Positions 7,147-15,824 of a stretch of DNA of 53,086 nt are shown here, one piece after another. Location: positions 1 through 53,086 of the forward strand of contig CALAJP010000150.1 of the NCBI GenBank assembly GCA_937922815.1. Direction: 5' to 3'. Positions within the stretch are counted from its first letter, which is position 1. Each line of letters begins with the position of its first letter. Below the pieces are notes generated by a model. That model did no database searches. It worked only from the letters and a program-made list of their open reading frames with translations, and was not told where the DNA came from. Source of the DNA: an uncultured Saprospiraceae bacterium (lineage in GTDB: Bacteria; Bacteroidota; Bacteroidia; Chitinophagales; Saprospiraceae). The translations under genes and the position numbers were made by a program.

Positions 7147-8646
7147 TTATAATTCTTTACGCAATCTAGCGACGGGAATATTTAACTGTTCTCGATATTT
7201 GGCTACGGTACGCCTTGCTATTTTGTAATTTTTTTCAATAAGCATAGTTTTTAATTTCTCGTCAGAATATGGTTTTTTCTTATTTTCACCCTGAATAATT
7301 TCAGTAAGAATCTTTTTTACTTCCAGTGTAGAAACTTCTTCTCCATCACTAGTTTGTAATGATTCCGAAAAGAAATCTTTTAATCTTTTGGTACCAAATT
7401 CTGTTTGAACAAACTTGCTATTTGCAACCCTAGAAACGGTAGAAATATCAAGCCCTGTAATATCTGCTATATCTTTCAGAATCATGGGACGCATTTTTTT
7501 CTGGTCTCCAGTCAACAAGTATTCGTATTGATAATAAAGAATAGAGTCCATCGTTTTACGCATCGTTTCCTGACGTTGCTTAATAGCATCAACAAACCAT
7601 TTAGCAGAATCTATTTTTTGTTTAATAAACATGACAGCCTCTTTGTCAACACGAGTATTCTTTTTTGCTTTTTTGTTATTATTGAAATTCTTAAGCATAT
7701 TTACATACCTATCGTTGATACGTAAATCGGGAGCATTTTTCGAATTCAAACTCAATTCCAATTCTCCGTCTTTGTTATGCAGTATAAAATCGGGAACAAC
7801 ATACAAAGTTTCCCTTTTGGTATTGCTAGAATAACCACTAGCAGGCTTGGGGTTTAGCTTTAAAATAATATTTATGGCATCTTTCAATTCTTCTGTACTG
7901 ATACTCATGTACGAGTAGAACTTTTGATAATGCTTCTTCGAAAATTCCTCAAAATAATCTCTGATTAAGATGATAGCATGCTCTAAAGCTTCTGCATCTT
8001 CTTGGTCATAATCATTATTTTCCTTTTTAAGGTTTAGCTGAATCAACAAACATTCTCTTAAATCTCTGGCACCAGTACCAGGAGGATCAAACCGCTGAAT
8101 CAATTTTAATATTTTCTCTAACTCTTCAACGCTTGCAAATATATTTTGCGAAAAAGCTAAATCATCAAGAATAGATTCTAAATCTCTTCTCAGATAACCA
8201 TCTTGATCGATGCTTCCTATCAACTGAAGTGCTAATGTTTCATCTTTTTCTGTAGGTAATTTGAGCATACCCAATTGACTCTCTAAATGGTCATAATAAC
8301 TTTTTTCAACAGTAATGGGGGCAGCTTTTTCTTCATCTTCCTCTGTATAATTTGATGAACTCAATTTGTAAGAAGAAGGGTCATCTTCGATATATTCATT
8401 GATATAGTCATCTAATTCGAAGTCGTCAGCAGGTTCTATCTCTTCGCCGTTTTCATCCGTATTTTCTTCATTCCCAAATTCAGATACCTCTTCGGTTTCT
8501 CCTTCATCGAGTGCGGGATTTGCTTCTAATTCTTCTTTGATTCTTTGATCAAGAGTCGCCGTAGGAATCTGAAGAAGCTTCATCAATTGAATTTGCTGGG
8601 GCGAAAGCTTCTGAAGCAGTTTTTGACTTAAATTCTGTTTTAACAT
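7147..8646 (-). CDS. rpoN: RNA polymerase sigma-54 factor RpoN
   Basis: Sigma-54 directs RNA polymerase to -24/-12 promoters and needs an AAA+ activator for melting. At 499 residues it has full length. Region I (residues 1-50) is glutamine- and leucine-rich (LSQKLLQKLSPQQIQLMKLLQIP). An acidic region II covers about 50-115. Then come the core-binding domain, a helix-turn-helix around 395-420 (LKDIADITGLDISTVSRVANS), and the RpoN box ARRTVAKYRE at about 477-486. It stands alone on the minus strand with a terminator behind it. No yfiA/hpf or ptsN neighbour is present, unlike in Proteobacteria. A sigma-54-like box lies about 150 bases upstream. Confidence 0.97.
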   Translation of the reverse strand: MLKQNLSQKLLQKLSPQQIQLMKLLQIPTATLDQRIKEELEANPALDEGETEEVSEFGNEENTDENGEEIEPADDFELDDYINEYIEDDPSSYKLSSSNYTEEDEEKAAPITVEKSYYDHLESQLGMLKLPTEKDETLALQLIGSIDQDGYLRRDLESILDDLAFSQNIFASVEELEKILKLIQRFDPPGTGARDLRECLLIQLNLKKENNDYDQEDAEALEHAIILIRDYFEEFSKKHYQKFYSYMSISTEELKDAINIILKLNPKPASGYSSNTKRETLYVVPDFILHNKDGELELSLNSKNAPDLRINDRYVNMLKNFNNNKKAKKNTRVDKEAVMFIKQKIDSAKWFVDAIKQRQETMRKTMDSILYYQYEYLLTGDQKKMRPMILKDIADITGLDISTVSRVANSKFVQTEFGTKRLKDFFSESLQTSDGEEVSTLEVKKILTEIIQGENKKKPYSDEKLKTMLIEKNYKIARRTVAKYREQLNIPVARLRKEL

Positions 8647-9536
8647 ATCTACAAAGGTTGAAAATGAGGTTCAAACAATAACAACTATTTTTTTAAACTA
8701 AGGGGGAGAAGTCGAAATTATGCTGAATCATTATCTGTATCGAACTTAATTTGTGACTTCTAAAAACGTTTATAAATTAGTTGCAATTTTAGATATTCAA
8801 AATACGTGCCAATTTATGAACTCTATCTTAATTTTGCTATTATTTTACACTTTTTTTGAATAGTTCCCCTAATTTTAATATTAACAATCGAATTTCTAAT
8901 AGGCATATATGAAAATTAGAATTCTAAATCTGTTAACTTTGTTGTTTAGGACATTTACATTTCAATATAATTTATATACATTGATTTAAGACTGAACGAA
9001 AGAATACTTATTCTTATATTTTCATTCTCAGTATACAATAAATTGAAAATAAGTGAATTATAAATAATATCTACTTTTATACGGCAAATAGATGTAGTAG
9101 TTTCAGTTGAGATTAGTGCTTGGACATTAACGATAAATTGGTTTACTAACTTTGAGTGTAATATAACTACATAGTTAGTAGAAATTAGCACCAGTTTTGT
9201 CTATTAATTTTAAATCTTTTTGAAGAAATTCTTTTTTTAAGAAAAATTAATTTAATTATAACATACAAAGTGAATATAATATAAAAAAATAGATATGTAA
9301 ATGCAATTATTTTTTAATTAGAATGTGACAGTTAAAGATTGTATTTTTTCCTTAACTAATACATAAAAACAGAAAGGTTGTATTACTCAAATTATAATCA
9401 ATTAAATAGTTATCTGTTGATTAACAAGTGTATATAAATTATTTATTATGCTAATATTTTTAACTTATGATTATTTTTGCGATAGAAATGTTGATATATA
9501 TAATAAATTTTAATATTTAATTTTTAAACTTTTTTT
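8647..9536. other. Long AT-rich divergent gap
   Basis: These 890 bases between rpoN and the Smr gene are extremely AT-rich. Apart from a sigma-54-like box (8796-8812) and isolated TAnnTTTG boxes (8934-8941, 9147-9154 and 9472-9479, all plus strand), I see no gene, repeat or RNA fold. The last box sits 57 bases before the next ATG and may drive that gene. Confidence 0.4.
8796..8812 (-). promoter_or_regulatory. Sigma-54-like promoter upstream of rpoN
   Basis: On the minus strand the sequence is TTGGCACG, TATT, TTGAA. The -24 part is a perfect match and the spacing is right; the -12 part has A where the consensus (TTGCW) has C. It points at rpoN with a leader of about 150 bases. Confidence 0.35.
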
Positions 9537-10529
9537 ATGCTTTTTCCTGCAGGAACTAAACAAATATTACGTCATACAGGCGACGTTGTAGTAATTAGTA
9601 AATTTTCAGAAGGCTTTTATTATGTCCATTTAATAGGAGATTCGGATATTTTTACGGTGTCAGGTGATGCATTCGTTACAGAAACGACCAAAACCAGTTC
9701 GTCCTCTTTTCAAAATAGCTATGTCGAACAGAAAATAAAATTATTTGATAATGCTGGTACAGGAATCAGTATTATTCTACTGCCCTTGGACGGAGGGAGT
9801 TTTTCTGTATATCTGATGAATGATACTAACAAAAAATTAGTGTTTGACCTGAAGGTGAGTACTACAAATAGACCCGAAAAATCGATTTCTAATATCGTTA
9901 ATCCTTTTTATCTAGTCTTTTTAACCGAAATTGACAGTAATTTTTTCTACGAAGCTGGCAAATTGTCGGGTTTGTTTTGGGAAGCTACGTTGTCGGGAGA
10001 GAATATCAATGAGACTGAAGAGTCTATCAGGTTCAAAGCAAAGTTACTAACCAAGCCGAAGCAATCATTTTTAGAATTTCAAACTCCAGTTTATAAAATG
10101 GATTGGTTTAAGTCTCTAAAAACGCCTGTATCTAATCAAGAATCATTGAAATCTTATACTCAAAGTAAAATTAACGATTCTACAAAGTCAGAAAAAAGGG
10201 CAACCAATTATGTCAAGAAAGTTGATGTTTGGGCTTATGCTGATTTCGATAGAGAAATTGATTTACATATAGAAAAAGTAATTCCAGGAACCTATCGAGG
10301 AACTCCAAAATCGGAATACTTAAAGATTCAGTTAAATGCTTTTGAAGATTATTACTACAAAGCCATTCAGTTAGGAATCGAAAGTTTTTATGTAATTCAT
10401 GGCGTAGGGGATGGCGTATTGAAAAAAAATATTCACAATCGGCTAGAAGGCGATATGTTTGTGAAATCTTTCAACAATAAACCTCATCCAAAATATGGAG
10501 TAGGAGCTACGCAAGTAATTTTGAAGTAA
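9537..10529 (+). CDS. DUF2027/Smr-domain protein
   Basis: A 330-residue cytoplasmic protein. The first 70 residues form a small beta domain (FPAGTKQILRHTGDVVVI), and a middle beta domain follows. The last 85 residues are a Smr domain: EIDLHIE (about 240) and VIHGVGDGVLKKNIHNRLEG (about 287-306). Smr domains act as DNA or RNA nicking or binding modules; in MutS2 they are linked to recombination control and ribosome rescue. No MutS ATPase part is present here. This architecture is widespread in Bacteroidota with unknown specific function. The gene is convergent with the MCE gene, only four bases apart. Confidence 0.8.
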   Translation: MLFPAGTKQILRHTGDVVVISKFSEGFYYVHLIGDSDIFTVSGDAFVTETTKTSSSSFQNSYVEQKIKLFDNAGTGISIILLPLDGGSFSVYLMNDTNKKLVFDLKVSTTNRPEKSISNIVNPFYLVFLTEIDSNFFYEAGKLSGLFWEATLSGENINETEESIRFKAKLLTKPKQSFLEFQTPVYKMDWFKSLKTPVSNQESLKSYTQSKINDSTKSEKRATNYVKKVDVWAYADFDREIDLHIEKVIPGTYRGTPKSEYLKIQLNAFEDYYYKAIQLGIESFYVIHGVGDGVLKKNIHNRLEGDMFVKSFNNKPHPKYGVGATQVILK

Positions 10530-10533
10530 GTTA

Positions 10534-11607
10534 TTATTTGTCCATTTGCTGATAAGCTGGATCATCTTTGGGTAATGTAAAGTCGATTTGTTTTTTTCCA
10601 AAAACAGACACATTGATATACCTTTTGGGGTTCAGCCTTAAATCTTGCATTAATAAAGATAGGTTTTTGGATAGTTCCGTCACATTATCATATAACTTTT
10701 CGTCAGTAGCCAATTTGCCTATATTTCCTTCACCTTGTTCAACGTTACCTAACAAACCATTCATTTTAGCCAAAGACTCTTGCGTACCTTTGAGCGTTTT
10801 TTTGAGTTCGTCCATTGTTTCGCCACTTTTAGATAAGGTCGAGTTGGTATTGTCAAGTGTTTTTTGAAGATCACCACCTTTCATCTGTTCTGTCAAGGTT
10901 GCAGCATTATTAATTAACTGCGTAATGGCTTGATTATTAGCATTAATATTGGCTGAAATCTTTTCAAAGTTATTCATCGTTCCTGCCAAACCTGGAGCAG
11001 TTTGAGCTAAAGTTTTATTCATTTGAATAGTCATTATACTCAAATTATGGGCTACTTGTTGTAGTTTCATAATGGTTTGGGCAAGTGCATTTTCGGATTG
11101 AGGGTTTGAGAGTTCTTTATCTATTTGGTTCCAAGTTTGTCCCAATTCGTTTTTCATAACCGATGCATACTTTTTTATGTCGTCGGGTTCTCCAATCATT
11201 GACGATATTAAACTTTTGGTACTACCAGGTAAAATATCACCATCATTGGCACAGTCTGCAGTACAAATAGAATCGTACAGCAAATTAACTACTTTGTCAC
11301 CCATCATTCCGTTTGGTGTAATTTCAAAAATAGCAGATTTAGGGAATTTGATATCTCCATCAATTTCAAAAGTAACTACAATTATTCCAGGGTTATTTTC
11401 TTTTAGCTCTATATCTCTGACTACACCGATTTGAAAACCGTTTTTGATAACAGGAGTAGATTTGCTAAGCAGAGCGACATTTTGGTATTCAGCCTGAACT
11501 ACAGTAACGTCTGAGAGTACATTACTGCCTGATAAAAATTTAAAACCGAGAATAAATATAATAATTGCAGCAATTGCAAGTATACCAACTTTTATTTCAT
11601 TTGCCAT
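10534..11607 (-). CDS. MlaD/MCE-domain lipid transport protein
   Basis: MCE proteins form hexameric rings that pass lipids between inner and outer membrane. Here one N-terminal transmembrane helix (about residues 7-26, VGILAIAAIIIFILGFKFL) precedes a single MCE domain (about 38-115, with VIKNGFQIGVVRDIEL). A long helical region follows (about 140-320) rich in N, Q, L and T, of the kind that forms a needle-like helical tube. The length of 357 suits the Bacteroidota type. The ATPase and permease partners (MlaF, MlaE) are not next to it in this window; they may lie elsewhere. Confidence 0.88.
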   Translation of the reverse strand: MANEIKVGILAIAAIIIFILGFKFLSGSNVLSDVTVVQAEYQNVALLSKSTPVIKNGFQIGVVRDIELKENNPGIIVVTFEIDGDIKFPKSAIFEITPNGMMGDKVVNLLYDSICTADCANDGDILPGSTKSLISSMIGEPDDIKKYASVMKNELGQTWNQIDKELSNPQSENALAQTIMKLQQVAHNLSIMTIQMNKTLAQTAPGLAGTMNNFEKISANINANNQAITQLINNAATLTEQMKGGDLQKTLDNTNSTLSKSGETMDELKKTLKGTQESLAKMNGLLGNVEQGEGNIGKLATDEKLYDNVTELSKNLSLLMQDLRLNPKRYINVSVFGKKQIDFTLPKDDPAYQQMDK

Positions 11608-11825
11608 AGTAGCTTAATATGAAGTTATTGAATGGAACAATAATTGTTATTACAAGTTGAGACGACTGGTTTCGTCCACTTATAATTTGCAAAAATACGT
11701 ATTAGTATTACAAAAAAGTTATTTTAAATAGATTAAATGTTTGGTGATGATAGGAATCACGACTAAAAGTCTGGAATTATTTTCATTTTTTTTGGGTCAG
11801 AAAGACTATTTTAACTCAAATATTA

Positions 11826-11833
11826 TATTTTTG
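11826..11833 (+). promoter_or_regulatory. -7 promoter box (TATTTTTG)
   Basis: An exact TAnnTTTG match 31 bases upstream of the ATG of the small membrane peptide gene. The nearest TTTG upstream is 31 bases away, so the -33 part is weak. Confidence 0.45.
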
Positions 11834-11864
11834 TGGCATCATAAATTTAAAACAACATAGTAAC

Positions 11865-12020
11865 ATGTCAGAATCAAAGAACTCTCGTGGAATTTATTGG
11901 ATAGGATTTTTTGTATGTCTAGTAGCTTTTATATTCATGCTCATATTTTTTAATGAATGGTTTTGGCTTACATTACCACCTTTATTAACTTTTATGATTA
12001 AAGGCTTGGATTGGATGTAA
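11865..12020 (+). CDS. Small membrane peptide (51 residues)
   Basis: A short gene starting MSESKNSRGIYWIGFF and ending KGLDWM. It has a polar, charged N-terminus and then a hydrophobic stretch (about residues 11-45) broken by NEW and PP, so either one long or two short membrane helices. Support comes from the -7 box just upstream, an ATG start, a hydrophobic protein-like composition, and a large hairpin with a T-rich tail downstream. I do not recognise a family. It stands free between a divergent MCE gene and the TerB-like gene. Confidence 0.5.
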   Translation: MSESKNSRGIYWIGFFVCLVAFIFMLIFFNEWFWLTLPPLLTFMIKGLDWM

Positions 12021-12323
12021 AGACAGTATTTTCTGTTCTAATGAATTTAATGAATATAGAGATTATAAAAATCATATATTTAAAATTCTCTTGATGTAAG
12101 AATTTTCAAATTAATTAATTTAATTTGGAGACCTTATTTCAAGAGAATTTTTATTTATAGCTTCTCTGTAAAACAGTATTTTATAAATATGAAAGGCATA
12201 TTGTAAGAGAAATAATGTTTACGAAATTCATTTTATAAGCTACTCCTAATCGGGTATTTCTGTTTAGTTATGGCACTTTTTCGATTCAATTTTTGTTCTG
12301 AATATGAAACGAAAATTTAGACT
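12021..12323 (+). other. Gap with a large nested hairpin
   Basis: The 303 bases after the small peptide gene hold one 12-bp perfect inverted repeat (12083-12094 with 12139-12150), whose loop contains a 14-bp palindrome (AAATTAATTAATTT). The rest is AT-rich and shows nothing. Confidence 0.45.
12083..12157 (+). terminator. Nested hairpin, possible terminator
   Basis: AAATTCTCTTGA pairs perfectly with TCAAGAGAATTT; TTATTTAT follows. The 44-base loop can form an inner stem. It probably ends the small peptide transcript, though the loop is long for a simple terminator. Confidence 0.45.
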
Positions 12324-12743
12324 ATGATAAACGAATCTTACACAACACACGAAAAAAGAACAATCATCGCAAAATTATACCGATTTAGCAATGCTGTTCG
12401 ACCTATGAAACCAAAAGAAGTAGCTTACATTAGTCATGTAGCTGGGACTTTTGGTTTTGATGAATCAGAACTTCAAGAAATTAGAGAGGCTGACGAAAAT
12501 GAACATCTAATAATGCCTAAAGGCGAAAGAGAACGCATGTCTATTATGTATTATCTTATGTTTTTGGCCAGAGTAGATGGCGTTATCAACGAAAATGAAG
12601 AATCAGCATTGATTTCTGAAGGTATGAATATGGGGTTGAGTCCTATTCTCGTTTATGATTTAATTAATGTTTTGAGAAAAAACAAAAGAGGTAGTATTCC
12701 TCCGAAAGAAATGCTTTTTCAAATCAAAAAGTATTTAAATTGA
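12324..12743 (+). CDS. TerB-like helical protein
   Basis: A 139-residue all-helical cytoplasmic protein. The central part (MYYLMFLARVDGVINENEESALISEGMNMGLS, about residues 74-105) has the repeated acidic helix pattern of the TerB/tellurite-resistance superfamily, proteins that associate with membranes and often accompany stress modules. The gene is convergent with a two-gene membrane and coiled-coil unit (gap 73 bases, no terminator seen). The family assignment rests on pattern, not on a conserved motif. The biochemical role is unknown. Confidence 0.5.
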   Translation: MINESYTTHEKRTIIAKLYRFSNAVRPMKPKEVAYISHVAGTFGFDESELQEIREADENEHLIMPKGERERMSIMYYLMFLARVDGVINENEESALISEGMNMGLSPILVYDLINVLRKNKRGSIPPKEMLFQIKKYLN

Positions 12744-12816
12744 TTGAATTGTTATAGCCTCTGTTCAACATAAGTTAAAGAAAGAGCCATCCTTTTTTAA
12801 TAAATCGAATTACATT

Positions 12817-13833
12817 CTAAAAAAAATCATCATATTTATTGCCTGACTCTTTCGATTCATTCGAATTTTGAATAGGGCTAGGAGCTTCTCTTTTGGGTTT
12901 TGAATTTAAATCCAACATTCCTTCATCTGCATCACCTAATATCATTTTAGTGGATTTTTGCTCCCACTCTTCAAGCATTTGTAGGCCTTTGTCTTCAAAA
13001 ATTCCATTCTTTAAATCAACAGAATTCATAAAATTGGAAGATACCTCCATGTATTTTTCCATTTCACCTACTTTGTTTGCTACATCTTCGGCAACTGCTT
13101 CCATGGCATTATCAAACATTGCTCGTTGGTCAGGGTCTCCACTGATTACGCTCATTGCCGACTTCATAGCTCCGCTAGAGGCATGAATGGCTTTACGTTC
13201 CTGTTCTTTGACCATTACTTGGTCTTTGATATCTTCTTTCAGAATTTCAGAATTTTCGCCCATTTTGGTAAGCACTCTGTAGGTTACCTCCATTTTTTTA
13301 TAGAGACTTTCTAGTCGAGTATTCGATTCTTTCAGTCTTCCCGCTTTACGAGTTTTTAGAATCATTACCTTTTTTTTCTGACTTTCTTTTGCTTTTGCAG
13401 CCAATGACAAATCTTGTTCTATAGACTTATTATTATTATGGATAGTCTCCTTTAGTTTATGCATTTGCCCACGCAATTGAGCAATTTGACGATTCATTTT
13501 GGCTATATTCCCTTCCAGTTCTTCTACATAGTTTTTCAAAATACCAATAGGGTCGATATTTACAAAAAAGCTAGTAATCCACCTCATTGCAGATTTATAC
13601 AAATAAGAAACTAAATTTCTAGTTTTTGGGTCAAAAACCATGTAAAGTATCGCCCCTAATACCATAAGCATTGAAGCTAAAAAGATAACATTTCCTAATA
13701 GATTCGTAATAATAGGAATAAGCCCTACTAATAAAGCACCACCGCCCAATACTAATGCAATAAGAAAAATAGAACCTGTAATGCCTTCGGGTCTTTGCCA
13801 AAAGGATTTTTTATTTTTTGGATTGATTGCCAT
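12817..13833 (-). CDS. Membrane-anchored coiled-coil protein (unknown family)
   Basis: A 338-residue protein with two membrane helices near the N-terminus (about residues 18-40 and 46-68). A long charged helical region follows (about 95-215: KNYVEELEGNIAKMNRQIAQ and onward), then more helices (230-300) and a disordered tail ending NKYDDFF. The chain of five or so long helices with repeated K/E/Q heptads recalls PspA/ESCRT-III-like proteins, but I see no diagnostic motif and PspA normally lacks such membrane helices. Its ATG directly follows the TAA of the upstream gene (TAA ATG), so the two are almost certainly translated together. Confidence 0.7.
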   Translation of the reverse strand: MAINPKNKKSFWQRPEGITGSIFLIALVLGGGALLVGLIPIITNLLGNVIFLASMLMVLGAILYMVFDPKTRNLVSYLYKSAMRWITSFFVNIDPIGILKNYVEELEGNIAKMNRQIAQLRGQMHKLKETIHNNNKSIEQDLSLAAKAKESQKKKVMILKTRKAGRLKESNTRLESLYKKMEVTYRVLTKMGENSEILKEDIKDQVMVKEQERKAIHASSGAMKSAMSVISGDPDQRAMFDNAMEAVAEDVANKVGEMEKYMEVSSNFMNSVDLKNGIFEDKGLQMLEEWEQKSTKMILGDADEGMLDLNSKPKREAPSPIQNSNESKESGNKYDDFF

Positions 13834-14388
13834 TTATAGAGATTGTTTAATCAAATTTTGGTCGATTTCGATTTCATCGAGAATAACCTGTAATGTACTA
13901 TTAAATGATTCTTTAGTTTCTGTTATTTTGTTAGAAGCATTTTTTAGTTCGTCACTTATAGTAACAGCTTTTTGCTTCATTTGGGTTACTTCAGCCTTTA
14001 GTTTTTCGATTTCTTGTAGCTTATTCTCGACATTAGTCGTTATTTCTTGTAGTTGGTGTTGTTTTATAACTACTTGTTTCTGCATTTGTTTTTCAACAGC
14101 ACTACTAAATTTAGTACGTTCTTCGTTCAGCACATTCATATAGTGCCTGGCACTAGAAACTAAATCGTTAGGAGAAACGCCCATTGTTTTTGCCATTGCA
14201 AAAGCCGACTTGAATTGTGTGGTTTTATCCATATCCATTTGGGACAGGGATTGAACGGCTTGTTTGAATTCTAAGTAATCAAAACCTGCTTGGTCGCTTT
14301 TAGCGATTGCTTCTAACAATATTTTTGCGAATTTGCTGTTTTTTAGGTCTTCAGAAAATGAGAATAGGTTTGATAAGTCTTTAGACAT
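13834..14388 (-). CDS. Coiled-coil partner protein (unknown family)
   Basis: A 184-residue soluble protein. The first 90 residues are helical with a TerB- or tryptophan-less helical-bundle look (FDYLEFKQAVQSLSQMDMDK). Residues 95-175 form one continuous coiled coil rich in Q, K and E. It is the first gene of a two-gene unit, and its stop codon abuts the start of the membrane coiled-coil gene, so the products probably bind each other through their coiled coils. No known family was recognised. Confidence 0.65.
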   Translation of the reverse strand: MSKDLSNLFSFSEDLKNSKFAKILLEAIAKSDQAGFDYLEFKQAVQSLSQMDMDKTTQFKSAFAMAKTMGVSPNDLVSSARHYMNVLNEERTKFSSAVEKQMQKQVVIKQHQLQEITTNVENKLQEIEKLKAEVTQMKQKAVTISDELKNASNKITETKESFNSTLQVILDEIEIDQNLIKQSL

Positions 14389-14599
14389 CTTTATTTTTTT
14401 GATTACAAGAGATAAAATAAGGAGTAAAATTATTCAACCATAAAATTAACTATTTTTATCATTTTTGTTTTAGTAATTAAAAAATATTTGGAGGAATTGA
14501 TTTTTTTTGAGCTTTGAATGAATTTAATTCTAAATTTTTCTTTTAATTTATGCTTTTTTGATACCAATCTAAATTTTACTAACCAATAATATTTTCTGT

Positions 14600-15802
14600 A
14601 TGTCTAAAGTATTGATAATCGGTGCAGGAGGAGTCGCAAGAGTTGCTGCATTCAAATGTGCTCAACAACCTGATATATTTTCTTCAATAATGATAGCAAG
14701 TAGAACGAAATCTAAATGTGATACTATTGCTCGTGATATTAAACAAAAGTATGATGTAGATATAGAAACGGCTGCCATTGATGCTGAAGATGTACCTGCG
14801 TTGGTTACCTTAATCAAATCGTTTCAGCCTAAATTGGTGGTACATTTAGCTTTGCCCTACCAAGATTTGACCATAATGGATGCTTGTTTAGAAGCAGGGG
14901 TTCATTATATGGACACTGCCAATTACGAACCTAAAGAAGAAGCTAAATTTGAATATAAATGGCAGTGGGCTTATCAAGAAAAATTTAAAAAAGCAGGGTT
15001 GTTAGCTTTGTTGGGTTGTGGTTTTGACCCTGGGGTGACTTCTATTTTTACTGCCAGAGCCGCTAAACACCACTTTGATGAAATACATTATTTAGATATT
15101 GTAGATTGTAATGCAGGCGATCACGGAAAAGCCTTTGCGACTAATTTCAATCCCGAAATTAATATCCGAGAAATAACTCAGAAAGGTAAATATTATGAAA
15201 ATGGTGAATGGATAGAAACAGAGCCGCAAGAAATAAAAAAGGTATTAAACTACCCTAATATAGGTGCTAGAGATTCCTATTTAATATATCACGAAGAATT
15301 AGAATCATTGGTTAAAAATTATCCAACGCTCAAAAGAGCAAGGTTTTGGATGACTTTTGGTCAAGAGTATTTAACACATCTAAGAGTAATTGAGAATATT
15401 GGAATGTCTCGCATTGACCCTGTAATGTATAAAGGTGTTCCTGTTATTCCATTAGAATTTTTAAAAGAGGTGTTGCCTAACCCTGGAGAACTTGGCGAAA
15501 ATTATTCTGGTCATACCTCTATTGGCTGTCGAATAAAAGGAATCAAAGACGGGGAAGAAAAGACTTACTATATTTGGAACAATTGCTCTCATCAGAAAGC
15601 TTATGAAGAAACAGGTACGCAAGGTGTTTCCTATACCACAGGTGTTCCTGCTATGATAGGTGCCAAAATGATTTTAACGGGCGAATGGTCAGGAGAAGGA
15701 GTCTTTAACGTAGAAGAATTCAACCCCGACCCATTTTTGAATGAATTAGCCGAAAGAGGGTTACCTTGGAATGAAGAAAGTAATATTGATTTAGAACTTT
15801 AA
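14600..15802 (+). CDS. Carboxy(nor)spermidine dehydrogenase (saccharopine dehydrogenase fold)
   Basis: This enzyme joins aspartate semialdehyde to putrescine or diaminopropane with NADPH to give carboxyspermidine or carboxynorspermidine. The N-terminus has the Rossmann motif GAGGVAR (residues 8-14). Residues about 135-160 carry LGCGFDPGVTSIF, typical of the carboxynorspermidine dehydrogenase branch, and the C-terminal half holds the substrate domain (GARDSYLIYHEELESL). Length 400 is normal. The decarboxylase gene follows after 22 bases, which strongly supports this role over lysine saccharopine metabolism. Confidence 0.88.
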   Translation: MSKVLIIGAGGVARVAAFKCAQQPDIFSSIMIASRTKSKCDTIARDIKQKYDVDIETAAIDAEDVPALVTLIKSFQPKLVVHLALPYQDLTIMDACLEAGVHYMDTANYEPKEEAKFEYKWQWAYQEKFKKAGLLALLGCGFDPGVTSIFTARAAKHHFDEIHYLDIVDCNAGDHGKAFATNFNPEINIREITQKGKYYENGEWIETEPQEIKKVLNYPNIGARDSYLIYHEELESLVKNYPTLKRARFWMTFGQEYLTHLRVIENIGMSRIDPVMYKGVPVIPLEFLKEVLPNPGELGENYSGHTSIGCRIKGIKDGEEKTYYIWNNCSHQKAYEETGTQGVSYTTGVPAMIGAKMILTGEWSGEGVFNVEEFNPDPFLNELAERGLPWNEESNIDLEL

Positions 15803-15824
15803 TTTTTAACAATTAACGACAACC

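Noticed and set aside
8955-9191. 78-codon open frame on the minus strand in the long AT-rich gap
   Set aside because: Composition is that of random AT-rich DNA, with no family resemblance and no promoter or terminator nearby.
12264-12281. Sigma-54-like TGGCAC box before the TerB-like gene
   Set aside because: The -24 half matches but the -12 half (CGATT) does not.
12817-13833. PspA/IM30 label for the coiled-coil membrane protein
   Set aside because: It has two membrane helices and a tail absent from PspA, and no diagnostic PspA motif. Kept only as a fold-level hint.
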